This document shows, piece by piece, positions 1-7,039 of a stretch of 14,511 bases of DNA. Source of the stretch: an uncultured Bacilli bacterium (GTDB lineage: Bacteria; Bacillota_I; Bacilli_A; RF39; UBA660). The position numbers and the translations under genes are program-made. The stretch lies in contig CALVIQ010000016.1 in the NCBI GenBank assembly GCA_944331815.1, forward strand, positions 1-14,511, read 5' to 3'. Every line of letters starts with the position of its first letter. Within the stretch, counting starts at the first letter, position 1. The notes under the pieces were generated by a model, which was given only the letters and a program-made list of their open reading frames with translations, made no database searches and was not told where the DNA came from.

Positions 1-8
1 AGGAATTT

Positions 9-422
9 ATGGAAAAGAAAATATATCTTGGTACTGGTAGAAGAAAATCTTCTGTAGCTCAAGTTAAAATGACTTCAGGTAGCGGTAAAATTACTGTTAA
101 TGGTCGTGATGTTAGAGAATTCTTCCCTTATGAAACTAATGTTATGGATTTAATGCAACCATTAGTAGCTACAAATAATGAAAAAACATTCGATATTGAT
201 GTGAAAGTTAATGGTGGCGGATTTACAGGTCAAACAGGAGCAATTAGATTAGGAATTACAAGAGCTTTATTAGAATATGATAAAGTAAATGAAGAATCAG
301 AAAATAGTTATCGTAAAATTTTAAAAAGAGCTGGTTTTGTAACTAGAGATGCAAGACAAAAAGAACGTAAGAAACCAGGATTAAAAGCAGCTCGTCGTGC
401 ACCACAATTTAGTAAGAGATAA
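9..422 (+). CDS. rpsI: 30S ribosomal protein S9
   Basis: This is the complete 137-residue small-subunit ribosomal protein S9 (uS9). The N-terminus carries the family signature [12 protein letters not shown] (residues 8-19). The centre has the conserved [17 protein letters not shown] stretch, and the C-terminus is the basic tail [17 protein letters not shown] whose last residues reach the ribosomal P site. It is slightly longer than the usual ~130 residues. The start is fixed by AGGA at positions 1-4. In Bacillota rpsI normally follows rplM (L13) in a two-gene operon; rplM would lie just left of the window, which is inference. A terminator begins inside the stop codon, so transcription of the ribosomal operon ends here. 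Confidence 0.98.
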   Translation: MEKKIYLGTGRRKSSVAQVKMTSGSGKITVNGRDVREFFPYETNVMDLMQPLVATNNEKTFDIDVKVNGGGFTGQTGAIRLGITRALLEYDKVNEESENSYRKILKRAGFVTRDARQKERKKPGLKAARRAPQFSKR

Positions 423-450
423 TCAAGTATTTACTTGGTTATTTTTTTTT
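421..450 (+). terminator. Rho-independent terminator of rpsI
   Basis: A stem of about 8 pairs (arms 421-428 and 433-440, one G-T wobble, tetraloop) is followed by A and nine T. It overlaps the TAA stop of rpsI and the likely -35 of the next gene. Confidence 0.85.
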
Positions 451-458
451 GTTAAAAT
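430..458 (+). promoter_or_regulatory. Probable promoter of the acetyltransferase-LDH unit
   Basis: An extended -10 TGTTAAAAT (450-458) lies 17 nt after a weak -35 TTTACT (430-435). The -35 sits inside the 3' arm and loop of the rpsI terminator. The -10 ends 19 nt before the ATG at 478. Assigned from consensus only. Confidence 0.5.
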
Positions 459-477
459 TTGTATGGAGGTATGATTT

Positions 478-897
478 ATGGATATAATAATATCGAAAGA
501 TTTAAATATAACAGATTATAAAAATTTAATTAAATCAGCAGGATGGAAAGAATTGAATGATAAACAAATAAAAAAAGCCATTAAAAATTCAATGTGTGTA
601 GTAATTGATAAAGATGGTGAAAAAATCATAGGCATGACAAGACTTATAGGTGATTATGGAACACATGGATTAATTGCAGATGTTGTTGTCTTACCTGATT
701 ATCAAAATAAAGGTATTGGAACTAAAATGGTATTAGAAATAAAAAAATATGTTTATGATTTTTTAGATACTGATGAAAAGTTTTTGATTGAATTGTGTCC
801 TGTAGCAGGGAAAAGAAATTTTTATCAAAGATTAGGATTTAAATATAAACCAGAAAATATGGATGGAATGTATTTATGGATAGAAAGGACGAAATAA
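478..897 (+). CDS. GNAT-family N-acetyltransferase
   Basis: A complete 139-aa single-domain GCN5-related N-acetyltransferase that would transfer acetyl from acetyl-CoA to an amine. Motif A is clear: a beta strand IADVVVLPDY followed by Q76-N-K-G-I-G81, the Q/R-x-x-G-x-G/A pyrophosphate-binding loop. The C-terminal half has the typical FYQRLGFKYKPENMDGMYLWI segment of small Bacillota GNATs. The substrate cannot be read from the sequence. A strong GGAGG at 465-469 sets the start. The stop codon overlaps the LDH start by one base (TAATG), so the two genes are co-transcribed and probably translationally coupled. Confidence 0.9.
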   Translation: MDIIISKDLNITDYKNLIKSAGWKELNDKQIKKAIKNSMCVVIDKDGEKIIGMTRLIGDYGTHGLIADVVVLPDYQNKGIGTKMVLEIKKYVYDFLDTDEKFLIELCPVAGKRNFYQRLGFKYKPENMDGMYLWIERTK

Positions 898-1799
898 TGA
901 ATAAAATAGTTTTAATAGGTTGTGGTAATGTTGGTATGAGTTATGCTTACGCTTTATTAAATCAAAAAACCAATGTTAATGAATTAGTTTTGATTGATTT
1001 AGATGAAGAAAGAGTAATAGGTGAAGTAATGGATTTAAATCATTGCTTAGCTTTCGCACCAAATAAAATTGATATTAAAGCAGGTAGTTATGAAGATTGT
1101 AAAGATGCTACTATGGTAGTTATCGCAGCTGGAGCAAATCAAGAAAAAGGCGAAACAAGAATGGATTTAATCTATAAAAATAGTAAAATATTTAAAGATA
1201 TTGTTACTAAAGTTATGGATAGTGGTTTTAATGGTATTTTTTTAGTAGCTACTAATCCATTAGATGTAATGACTTATTTAACATGGAAATACTCTAATTT
1301 ACCTACTAACAAAATAATTGGATCAGGCACTAGTTTAGATACATCAAGGCTTAGATATATGATAGCAGATAAATTAGAAATTAGTCCTAAAAATGTTCAT
1401 GCCTATGTTATTGGGGAACATGGTGACTCTGAGTTTGTTCCTTGGAGTAATGCTAATATAGGATTACAAAATATTAAAGATTATTTAAATGATAATGAAT
1501 TAAATGAAATTTATTTAGATGTTAAAAATGCTGCTTATGAAATAATCAACAGAAAAGGTGCTACATACTATGGAATTGGTATGTGTCTAGTTAGAATTAC
1601 AAATGCTATTTTAAATAATGAGAATAGTATTATAACAGTGTCAATGTATGATGAAAATAATAATATTTTTATTGGATTACCCGCAATTATTAATAAAAAT
1701 GGTATTAAAAATAAAGTATATGTTAATTTAACAGAAGAAGAAACAAATAAATTACAAAATTCAATTGATGTAATTAAAGATGCTATATCTAGACTATAA
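897..1799 (+). CDS. ldh: L-lactate dehydrogenase, FBP-activated type
   Basis: This cytosolic enzyme reduces pyruvate to L-lactate with NADH, regenerating NAD in fermentation. The 300-aa protein opens with the Rossmann motif GCGNVGMS. Residues that separate LDH from malate dehydrogenase are present: Q82 in ANQEKGETR (equivalent of Gln102), the following arginine (Arg109), N120 in TNPLD, R151 (Arg171), and the catalytic histidine H175 in GEHGDSE (His195). R153 and H168 match Arg173 and His188, the fructose-1,6-bisphosphate contacts of Bacillus LDH, so allosteric activation is likely. The start at 897 was chosen over the in-frame ATG at 876 because AGGA (886-889) is well placed and family N-termini begin at this point. 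It is slightly shorter than the usual 310-325 aa. Confidence 0.93.
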   Translation: MNKIVLIGCGNVGMSYAYALLNQKTNVNELVLIDLDEERVIGEVMDLNHCLAFAPNKIDIKAGSYEDCKDATMVVIAAGANQEKGETRMDLIYKNSKIFKDIVTKVMDSGFNGIFLVATNPLDVMTYLTWKYSNLPTNKIIGSGTSLDTSRLRYMIADKLEISPKNVHAYVIGEHGDSEFVPWSNANIGLQNIKDYLNDNELNEIYLDVKNAAYEIINRKGATYYGIGMCLVRITNAILNNENSIITVSMYDENNNIFIGLPAIINKNGIKNKVYVNLTEEETNKLQNSIDVIKDAISRL

Positions 1800-1824
1800 G
1801 TTGACAGGTAAAAAAATATTTTTC

Positions 1825-1853
1825 TTGACTAAGAAGTTTCATAATAATATAAT
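1825..1853 (+). promoter_or_regulatory. Sigma-A-type promoter of the alcohol dehydrogenase
   Basis: TTGACT (1825-1830), a 17-nt spacer, then a perfect TATAAT (1848-1853). Transcription should start near 1860, giving a leader of only about 14 nt before the ATG at 1874. This is the clearest promoter in the window. Confidence 0.82.
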
Positions 1854-1873
1854 TTTTATTAGAGGCGATAAAA

Positions 1874-3025
1874 ATGACCAATAGAATTATATTAAATGAA
1901 ACTTCCTATTTTGGTTATGGATCAAGAAGTGTATTGAAAGAAGAAATAAAAAAAAGAGGATATAAAAAAGCTTTAATAGTAACTCAAGAAAATATTTTAA
2001 AAAATGTTACTGATAAAGTATTAGAAGTATTAGAAGGATTTGAATACGAATTATTTATGGAAATAAAACCCAATCCAACTATAAAAAATGTTAAAGATGG
2101 CGTTAGTAAATGTAAGGAAATTAATGCTGATTATATTATTGCCATTGGTGGTGGTTCAGTTATTGATACTGCTAAAGCAATTGGTATTATTATGACTAAC
2201 CCTGAATTTAGTAATGTTATTTCTTTAGATGGAACTACACAAACAAAAAATAAATCATTACCAATTATTGCTATTCCAACTACTGCTGGAACAGCTGCTG
2301 AAGTAACTATTAACTATGTTATAACTGATGAAGAAAGAGTTAAAAAAATGGTATGTGTTGATCCACATGATATTCCTGTTTTATCAATTATTGATCAAGA
2401 ATTAATGATGGAAATGCCTAAAATGGTAGCTGCTTCTACAGGTATGGATGCTTTAACTCATGCTATAGAAGGATTTACTACAAAATCAGCATGGGAAATG
2501 ACTGATATGTTTCATTTAGAAGCAATTAAATTAATATTTAATAGTATTGAAAAAGCAGTAAATGAAAAAGATAAAAAAGCTATAGAAAATGTAGGATTAG
2601 GTCAATATATAGCAGGTATGGGATTTTCTAATGTGGGATTAGGTTTAGTTCATGCTATGGCTCATCCATTAGGAGCATTATATGATACACCACATGGTAT
2701 AGCTAATGCGGTTATTTTACCTTATGTAATAGAATATAACTCTAATGTTTGTTATGACAAATTAAAAGAAATAGCTAAAGCTATGAATTTAGAAGTTGAC
2801 AATTTATCTAATGAAGAAGTGGCTAATAATATAGTAAATGCCATTAAAGATATGAATAAAAAATTAGGTATTCCATCTAATTTAAAAGAATTAAATGTAT
2901 CTTTAAAAGATATTGATTGGTTAGCTGATGCTGCTTATAATGATATATGTTTAGGTGGAAATCCAAAACAAGCTAGTGTTGAAGATATTAAAAAAATATA
3001 TGAAATAATTTATAATGAAAAATAG
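1874..3025 (+). CDS. Iron-containing alcohol dehydrogenase
   Basis: A complete 383-aa group III (iron-dependent) NAD(P)-linked alcohol dehydrogenase. The nucleotide site is GGGSVIDTAKAIG (from G92), followed by PTTAGTAAEVT. All four metal ligands of the family can be aligned with E. coli FucO: D192 and H196 (STGMDALTHAIEG), H260 (VHAMAHPLG) and H274 (TPHG), with nearly the same spacing. It would interconvert an alcohol and an aldehyde or ketone during fermentation; butanol, ethanol and 1,2-propanediol enzymes all look like this, so the substrate is open. AGAGG at 1861-1865 sets the start. It has its own promoter and terminator and is monocistronic. Confidence 0.93.
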   Translation: MTNRIILNETSYFGYGSRSVLKEEIKKRGYKKALIVTQENILKNVTDKVLEVLEGFEYELFMEIKPNPTIKNVKDGVSKCKEINADYIIAIGGGSVIDTAKAIGIIMTNPEFSNVISLDGTTQTKNKSLPIIAIPTTAGTAAEVTINYVITDEERVKKMVCVDPHDIPVLSIIDQELMMEMPKMVAASTGMDALTHAIEGFTTKSAWEMTDMFHLEAIKLIFNSIEKAVNEKDKKAIENVGLGQYIAGMGFSNVGLGLVHAMAHPLGALYDTPHGIANAVILPYVIEYNSNVCYDKLKEIAKAMNLEVDNLSNEEVANNIVNAIKDMNKKLGIPSNLKELNVSLKDIDWLADAAYNDICLGGNPKQASVEDIKKIYEIIYNEK

Positions 3026-3051
3026 TAATCAAATTTAGATTACTATTTTTT
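3021..3051 (+). terminator. Terminator of the alcohol dehydrogenase gene
   Basis: A perfect 10-bp stem (3021-3030 with 3038-3047), a 7-nt loop and a run of T from 3046. It overlaps the TAG stop codon. Confidence 0.9.
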
Positions 3052-3149
3052 AATAACGTATTATTAGGTATATAAACTTTTATAGGTTAATAAAATTAGT
3101 TATGAAATTATTTTTTTAAATAATTTTTAAATAATTTATATTTACATTT

Positions 3150-3172
3150 AATATGATGTGTGAGATCATATT
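3150..3172. repeat. 8-bp inverted repeat with 7-nt spacer
   Basis: Arms 3150-3157 (AATATGAT) and 3165-3172 (ATCATATT) are exact reverse complements around GTGTGAG. No T-run follows, so it is not a terminator. It could be an operator half-site pair or an RNA hairpin in the leader. Confidence 0.5.
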
Positions 3173-3243
3173 GGTAATAAAGGGGATTAAATAGCAATTA
3201 GGAAACTGAAAATTAACGCTTATGTATAAATTTATTATGAGTT

Positions 3244-3266
3244 AGGAGGTATATATGTTCTATTAA
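3244..3266 (+). promoter_or_regulatory. Perfect Shine-Dalgarno followed by a three-codon ORF
   Basis: AGGAGGT (3244-3250) is the strongest ribosome binding site in the window. It is followed 4 nt later by ATG TTC TAT TAA (3255-3266), encoding Met-Phe-Tyr. It lies 50 nt upstream of the surface-protein start. It may be a minimal leader ORF, a ribosome standby or mRNA-stabilising site, or the relic of a decayed gene start. Confidence 0.4.
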
Positions 3267-3316
3267 TTTTGAATTTTATAATGTAGTATTAATTTTATTA
3301 AAGAAAAGGAGTTTTT

Positions 3317-5083
3317 ATGAAAAATAAAGTAGTAATTAGTTTAATAGTTTGTTTAATTGTAGTAGGTAGTGTTATTTCTTTTTTCATATTTAATAATAAT
3401 AAACAATATGAAATAAAGTTTGATACTTTAGGTGGAACAACAATACAAAATGTTATAGTTAAAAATGGTGATGTTGTTAGTAAACCTGAAGATCCAGTAA
3501 AAGAGGGATATTTATTTAAAGAATGGCTTTATAATAATGAAAGTTATGAATTTAACAATAAAGTTAGTTCTGATATAACTTTAATAGCACAATGGGTAAA
3601 AATTGAAGATGGTAAAACAATGTATGTTGTGAAATTTGATACTTTAGGTGGAACAACAATAGCTAATGAAATTGTTGAAAAAGGTAATAAAGTAAATAAG
3701 CCTGAAAATCCAGTAAGACAAGGTTATATTTTTGAAACATGGACTTTAAATGGTACAACTTATGATTTTAACAGTGAGGTAAATTCTAATATAGAATTGA
3801 AAGCTGTATGGAAGAAAGATGATGATTCTTCTAGTTCTGATAGTAATAAAAATGAAAGTAATATGAATATAGAAACACCAACATTGACCTTAGCATCAGG
3901 AGAAAATAGTAAAGGAAAGAAAATAGTAAATTTAAATATAGTAACAGAGGGTTATTATGCAACCCCAACAAATGTTTTTTCTGGTTATGAAATATATGAA
4001 AAAGTAGAAAATCAATATAAATTAGTAACATCAATAAATGGCAACAAATCATATGAGGTAGAAGTAGATATTGGAGAAAACAAAGCATATGTAGCAAGAG
4101 CATACATATATAATGACAAAAAAGAAAAAGTATATAGTAGTTATTCTAATACAATAACAATTAACAATTCAAAAGTAGAGAACCCAACATTATCTGATGC
4201 ATCCGGAGTAATTAGTGAAGGAAAGAAAATTGTAGAGTTAAATATAGTAATGAAAGGTTATTATGCAACTTTAACAAATTATTTATCAGGATACGAAATA
4301 TATGAAAAAGTAGGAAGTCAATATAAATTAGTAACATCAATAGCTGGAAATAAGTCATATAAGGTAGAAGTAGACATTGGGGAAAATAAGACATATGCAG
4401 CAAGAGCATACATATATAATGACAAAAAAGAAAAAATATATAGTAGTTATTCTAATACAATAACAATTAACAATTCAAAAGTAGAGACCCCAACATTATC
4501 TGATGCATTTGGAGTAATTAGTGAAGGAAAGAAAATTGTAGAATTAAATATAGTAATGAAAGGTTATTATGCAACTTTAACAAATTATTTATCAGGATAC
4601 GAAATATATGAAAAAGAAGGAAGTCAATATAAATTAGTGACATCAATAGATGGAAATAAGTCATATAAGGTAGAAGTAGATATTGGAGAAAATAAAACAT
4701 ATGTAGCAAGAGCCTATATTTATAATGACAAAAAACAAAAAATATATAGTAGTTATTCTAATGCAATAATAATTGACAATTCAAAAGTAGCAACCCCAAC
4801 GTTATCAAAAGTATCCGGAGGAAGTAGTGAAGGAAAGAAAACAGCAAAGTTAAATATAGTAGCTGAAGGATACTATGGAGATTTAACAAATTATTTATCA
4901 GGATACGAAATATATGAAAAAGAAGGAAGTCAATATAAATTAGTGACATCAATAGATGGAAATAAAGCATATGAGGTAGAAATAGATATTGATGAAAATA
5001 AAACATATGTAGCAAGAGCATACATATACAATGATAACCAAGAAAAAGTATATAGTAGTTATTCTAATGAAATTGATATATAA
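3317..5083 (+). CDS. Membrane-anchored surface protein with B-repeats and four tandem Fn3-like repeats
   Basis: A 588-aa extracytoplasmic protein. Residues 5-25 form a hydrophobic segment after MKNK that looks like an uncleaved N-terminal anchor. Residues ~31-92 and ~101-165 are two Listeria/Bacteroides-type B-repeats (InlB B-repeat fold), each with KFDTLGGTTI, a GY(L/I)F-x-x-W core and a closing (I/L)xAxW. After an acidic, Ser-rich linker (~166-184) come four repeats of 102 residues starting at residues 186, 288, 390 and 492. Each has SGYEIYEK, YKLVTSI, a YxARAYIYND strand and YSSYSN, which resembles a fibronectin type III sandwich. The last repeat ends the protein without its linker. There is no LPXTG sorting signal. 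AAAGGAG at 3305-3311 sets the start. Adhesion or envelope structure is inference; the ligand is unknown. Confidence 0.85.
   Translation: MKNKVVISLIVCLIVVGSVISFFIFNNNKQYEIKFDTLGGTTIQNVIVKNGDVVSKPEDPVKEGYLFKEWLYNNESYEFNNKVSSDITLIAQWVKIEDGKTMYVVKFDTLGGTTIANEIVEKGNKVNKPENPVRQGYIFETWTLNGTTYDFNSEVNSNIELKAVWKKDDDSSSSDSNKNESNMNIETPTLTLASGENSKGKKIVNLNIVTEGYYATPTNVFSGYEIYEKVENQYKLVTSINGNKSYEVEVDIGENKAYVARAYIYNDKKEKVYSSYSNTITINNSKVENPTLSDASGVISEGKKIVELNIVMKGYYATLTNYLSGYEIYEKVGSQYKLVTSIAGNKSYKVEVDIGENKTYAARAYIYNDKKEKIYSSYSNTITINNSKVETPTLSDAFGVISEGKKIVELNIVMKGYYATLTNYLSGYEIYEKEGSQYKLVTSIDGNKSYKVEVDIGENKTYVARAYIYNDKKQKIYSSYSNAIIIDNSKVATPTLSKVSGGSSEGKKTAKLNIVAEGYYGDLTNYLSGYEIYEKEGSQYKLVTSIDGNKAYEVEIDIDENKTYVARAYIYNDNQEKVYSSYSNEIDI
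3872..5080 (+). repeat. Four tandem 306-bp coding repeats
   Basis: Units begin at 3872, 4178, 4484 and 4790, exactly 306 bp apart; the last is shortened at its 3' end. Units 2 and 3 differ at about 18 positions by hand count (~94% identical). Units 3 and 4 share an identical block of roughly 80 nt in the centre (around 4577-4661 and 4883-4967). This indicates recent duplication or gene conversion. Confidence 0.92.
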
Positions 5084-5096
5084 GATTGTTGATATT

Positions 5097-5121
5097 AAAA
5101 GGATTTTGTTTCCTTTTTTTT
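5097..5121 (+). terminator. Terminator of the surface protein gene
   Basis: Stem AAAAGGA (5097-5103) with TCCTTTT (5111-5117), a 7-nt loop and a T-run continuing to 5121. The loop is T-rich and the stem short, so it is of moderate strength. Confidence 0.7.
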
Positions 5122-5166
5122 GTAAAATCTTTTAGTTATTATTTCATATCACATAATAACTATTCA

Positions 5167-5175
5167 TGATATAAT
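5167..5175 (+). promoter_or_regulatory. Extended -10 promoter of the polyamine operon
   Basis: TGATATAAT (5167-5175) is a full TGn extended -10 box. The -35 region (5146-5152) is weak, as is usual for this promoter class. Transcription should start near 5182, giving a leader of about 17 nt. The same ATGATATAATT core occurs upstream of the genes at 10805 and 11284. Confidence 0.65.
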
Positions 5176-5198
5176 TGTATTAAGAAAAGAGGTATGCT

Positions 5199-6410
5199 AT
5201 GAAGTTAGTAACTATCCCAGAAGAAAAATATATAGATTATCGAATTGATGCAATATTTGATTGTTATAAATGGGATCCTCAGTTTGTAGATAATAATACT
5301 TTGGCCAGATATATTTTAGTATTAAGTGAAAATGAATATAATGAGTTAGTTGAATTAACTGAAAAATTAGATTTAGAAACAACTCAAGCTGAAGAATTTT
5401 TAAACAATAATTTAAAATATATAAAGCCTTTATGTTTATCTAAAAAATTAATTAAAGAAATTAATAAAATGAAGAATTATGACAAAAATAAACATATCCG
5501 ATTAATGCGTTATGATTTTCATCCAACTATAAATAATAAATGGCAAATAAGTGAAGTGAATAGTGATGTTCCAGGTGGATTTGCAGAAGCATCTTTACTT
5601 CCTAAATTAGCAATTAAAACATTAAATGAAAATTATTATAGTATTGATTTTGGTGATATACTTGCTAAAGCAATAAGTAAAAAAGTTAAAAAAAAAGGAA
5701 CTATAATGTTTGTTCACTGCACATGTTATAGTGACGATAGACAAGTTATGCAATATATTGGAGATAAAATGAAAAGTTTAGGATATAATTCTATTTATTG
5801 TGCAGCAGATCATATTGAATTTAAAGATAAACAGGCAATAAGTATATTAAATAACTATGAAGGAAAAGTAGATTGTATATTTAGATTCACACCATTAGAA
5901 TGGTTAAAAGATATGAATTTTAGATCATGGAAAGGTTATTTTGATACTGTCACACCATCTTGTAATCATCCAATTGCTATATTTGCTCAGACTAAAAGAT
6001 TTCCTTTTGTTTGGAATGTTTTAAAACAAAACGGGATAAAAATGACAACTTGGAAAAAGTTATTACCAGATACTAAAGAGGCTAAATATTTTAAAGAAGG
6101 TTATATATATAAACCAGCATATGGTAGGGTTGGGGAAAATATATCAATAAAAGAAGCTTGTTCTAACGAAGAATATTTAAAAATTATTAAAGATGTTAAA
6201 AAACATCCTAAAAAATATATTGTTCAAAAAAAATTTGATAGTAAACCAATTAAAAGTGATGATGGTAAAGAATATCATATATGTTTGGGTTCTTATACAG
6301 TAGATGGTAAACAAGCAGGATTTTATGCTAGAATAAGTGAGTTACCACGTATAGATTCTTATGCTGCTGATATTCCAGTAGTAATTGAAAGGAATAAAAA
6401 TGACAAATAA
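5199..6410 (+). CDS. Glutathionylspermidine-synthase-like ATP-grasp amide ligase
   Basis: A 403-aa protein of the GSP_synth ATP-grasp family (C-terminal half of E. coli GspS; stand-alone relatives YgiC/YjfC). Such enzymes activate a carboxylate as acyl phosphate and join it to an amine, in GspS glutathione to spermidine. Conserved landmarks are R104-Y-D106 (substrate phosphate/Mg region), E119-V-N121 in SEVNSDVPGGFAEA (metal-binding E-x-N), K305-P-A-Y-G-R in the ATP-binding KPxxGRxG motif, and the C-terminal YARISELPRID...DIPVVIE block. The N-terminal CHAP amidase domain of GspS is absent. AGAGGT at 5188-5193 sets the start. It overlaps the next gene by 11 bp and shares an operon with a homospermidine synthase, so a polyamine amine acceptor is likely; the acid is unknown and need not be glutathione. 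Confidence 0.85.
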   Translation: MKLVTIPEEKYIDYRIDAIFDCYKWDPQFVDNNTLARYILVLSENEYNELVELTEKLDLETTQAEEFLNNNLKYIKPLCLSKKLIKEINKMKNYDKNKHIRLMRYDFHPTINNKWQISEVNSDVPGGFAEASLLPKLAIKTLNENYYSIDFGDILAKAISKKVKKKGTIMFVHCTCYSDDRQVMQYIGDKMKSLGYNSIYCAADHIEFKDKQAISILNNYEGKVDCIFRFTPLEWLKDMNFRSWKGYFDTVTPSCNHPIAIFAQTKRFPFVWNVLKQNGIKMTTWKKLLPDTKEAKYFKEGYIYKPAYGRVGENISIKEACSNEEYLKIIKDVKKHPKKYIVQKKFDSKPIKSDDGKEYHICLGSYTVDGKQAGFYARISELPRIDSYAADIPVVIERNKNDK

Positions 6411-7038
6411 AGAAGTATATAAGATATGGGCACCATATCATAAAAAATGGACAAATTGGGTAAGACCAGTACCATTTATTTATCTTGATGAAAGTATTAA
6501 TGAATTTATTGATTATAATATATCACATATTAATTATTTAAGTAAAATACTAGATAATACCGCTATAATAATTGATATAAATGGTATTGATAGTATTAAA
6601 GAAGGTATTGAATTAGCTAAAATAGGATATAGACCTATTCCAATATTCAATGGGACAAGTTCTAATAATGCATTATCTACAACTAATAATAAAGTAATAG
6701 AACCATTATTAATATGGGGAGCTTTAGAATTAAAAAAAATAAAATTAAAAGATAATGCTTTACCTGTTTTTCTTTTAGATGATAATCGTTTAAATAGGTA
6801 TAAAATTAATCGTGGAATTTTTGATAATAGTTGGGATGTATATTATCAAGATTTACCATCTTCAAAATATTTTTTAAATAATAATATAGATAAAATATTA
6901 GTTCGAGCAAACAAAATAAATAAAGATTTAAATAAAATATTGTATGATTATCAAAATAATAATATAAAAATACTTTTTACCAATGGTTTCGAACCAATTA
7001 AAGAAATCAAAATAAAAAAAATAAACTACATTAATTAA
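6400..7038 (+). CDS. Uncharacterised protein between ATP-grasp ligase and homospermidine synthase
   Basis: A 212-aa soluble protein whose family I do not recognise. No signal peptide or membrane helix is visible. Distinctive segments are KIWAPYHKKWTNWVRPVPFI near the N-terminus, an alternating strand/helix pattern with TAIIIDINGIDSIKEGIELA, then GYRPIPIFNGTS (about residues 77-88), VIEPLLIWGALEL, and PVFLLDDNRLNRYK (about residues 121-134). The DINGIDS...LA...GYRPIP arrangement suggests an alpha/beta fold, and LLDDNR could supply acidic metal or substrate ligands, but no function can be assigned. The ATG at 6400 was chosen over the in-frame TTG at 6385 because AAAGGA (6388-6393) precedes it correctly. 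It overlaps the ligase by 11 bp and leaves one base before the next gene, so it belongs functionally to this operon. Confidence 0.85.
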   Translation: MTNKEVYKIWAPYHKKWTNWVRPVPFIYLDESINEFIDYNISHINYLSKILDNTAIIIDINGIDSIKEGIELAKIGYRPIPIFNGTSSNNALSTTNNKVIEPLLIWGALELKKIKLKDNALPVFLLDDNRLNRYKINRGIFDNSWDVYYQDLPSSKYFLNNNIDKILVRANKINKDLNKILYDYQNNNIKILFTNGFEPIKEIKIKKINYIN

Positions 7039-7039
7039 A

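Larger units (their letters stand above)
3052..3316 (+). other. Long AT-rich leader upstream of the surface protein gene
   Basis: This is the longest intergenic stretch in the window. It contains an all-A/T hairpin (3105-3113 with 3118-3126), two tandem copies of TTAAATAATTT (3116-3137), an 8-bp inverted repeat (3150-3157 with 3165-3172), and a mini-ORF behind a perfect Shine-Dalgarno (3244-3266). A TATAAT at 3277-3282 lacks a good -35 or TG extension. I do not recognise a known riboswitch, tRNA or small RNA here. Confidence 0.5.

Noticed and set aside
876..896. Upstream in-frame start for LDH at 876
   Set aside because: It would extend into the acetyltransferase gene; the Shine-Dalgarno and family N-terminus support 897.
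3341..3352. Possible lipobox (cysteine 12 after SLIV) in the surface protein
   Set aside because: The cysteine sits in the middle of the hydrophobic stretch, which continues for more than 10 residues beyond it, unlike a lipoprotein cleavage site.
3831..5021. Four minus-strand open frames rich in Leu, Tyr and His opposite the surface protein repeats
   Set aside because: They recur with the 306-bp period and mirror the coding strand; there are no ribosome binding sites. They are shadows of the repeats.
3872..5080. CRISPR-like or satellite repeat array
   Set aside because: The units are 306 bp, in frame, protein-coding and directly adjoining, without spacers.
5194..5202. Two-codon ATG CTA TGA overlapping the ligase start
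   Set aside because: It is only one base past the Shine-Dalgarno, too close for initiation; likely chance.
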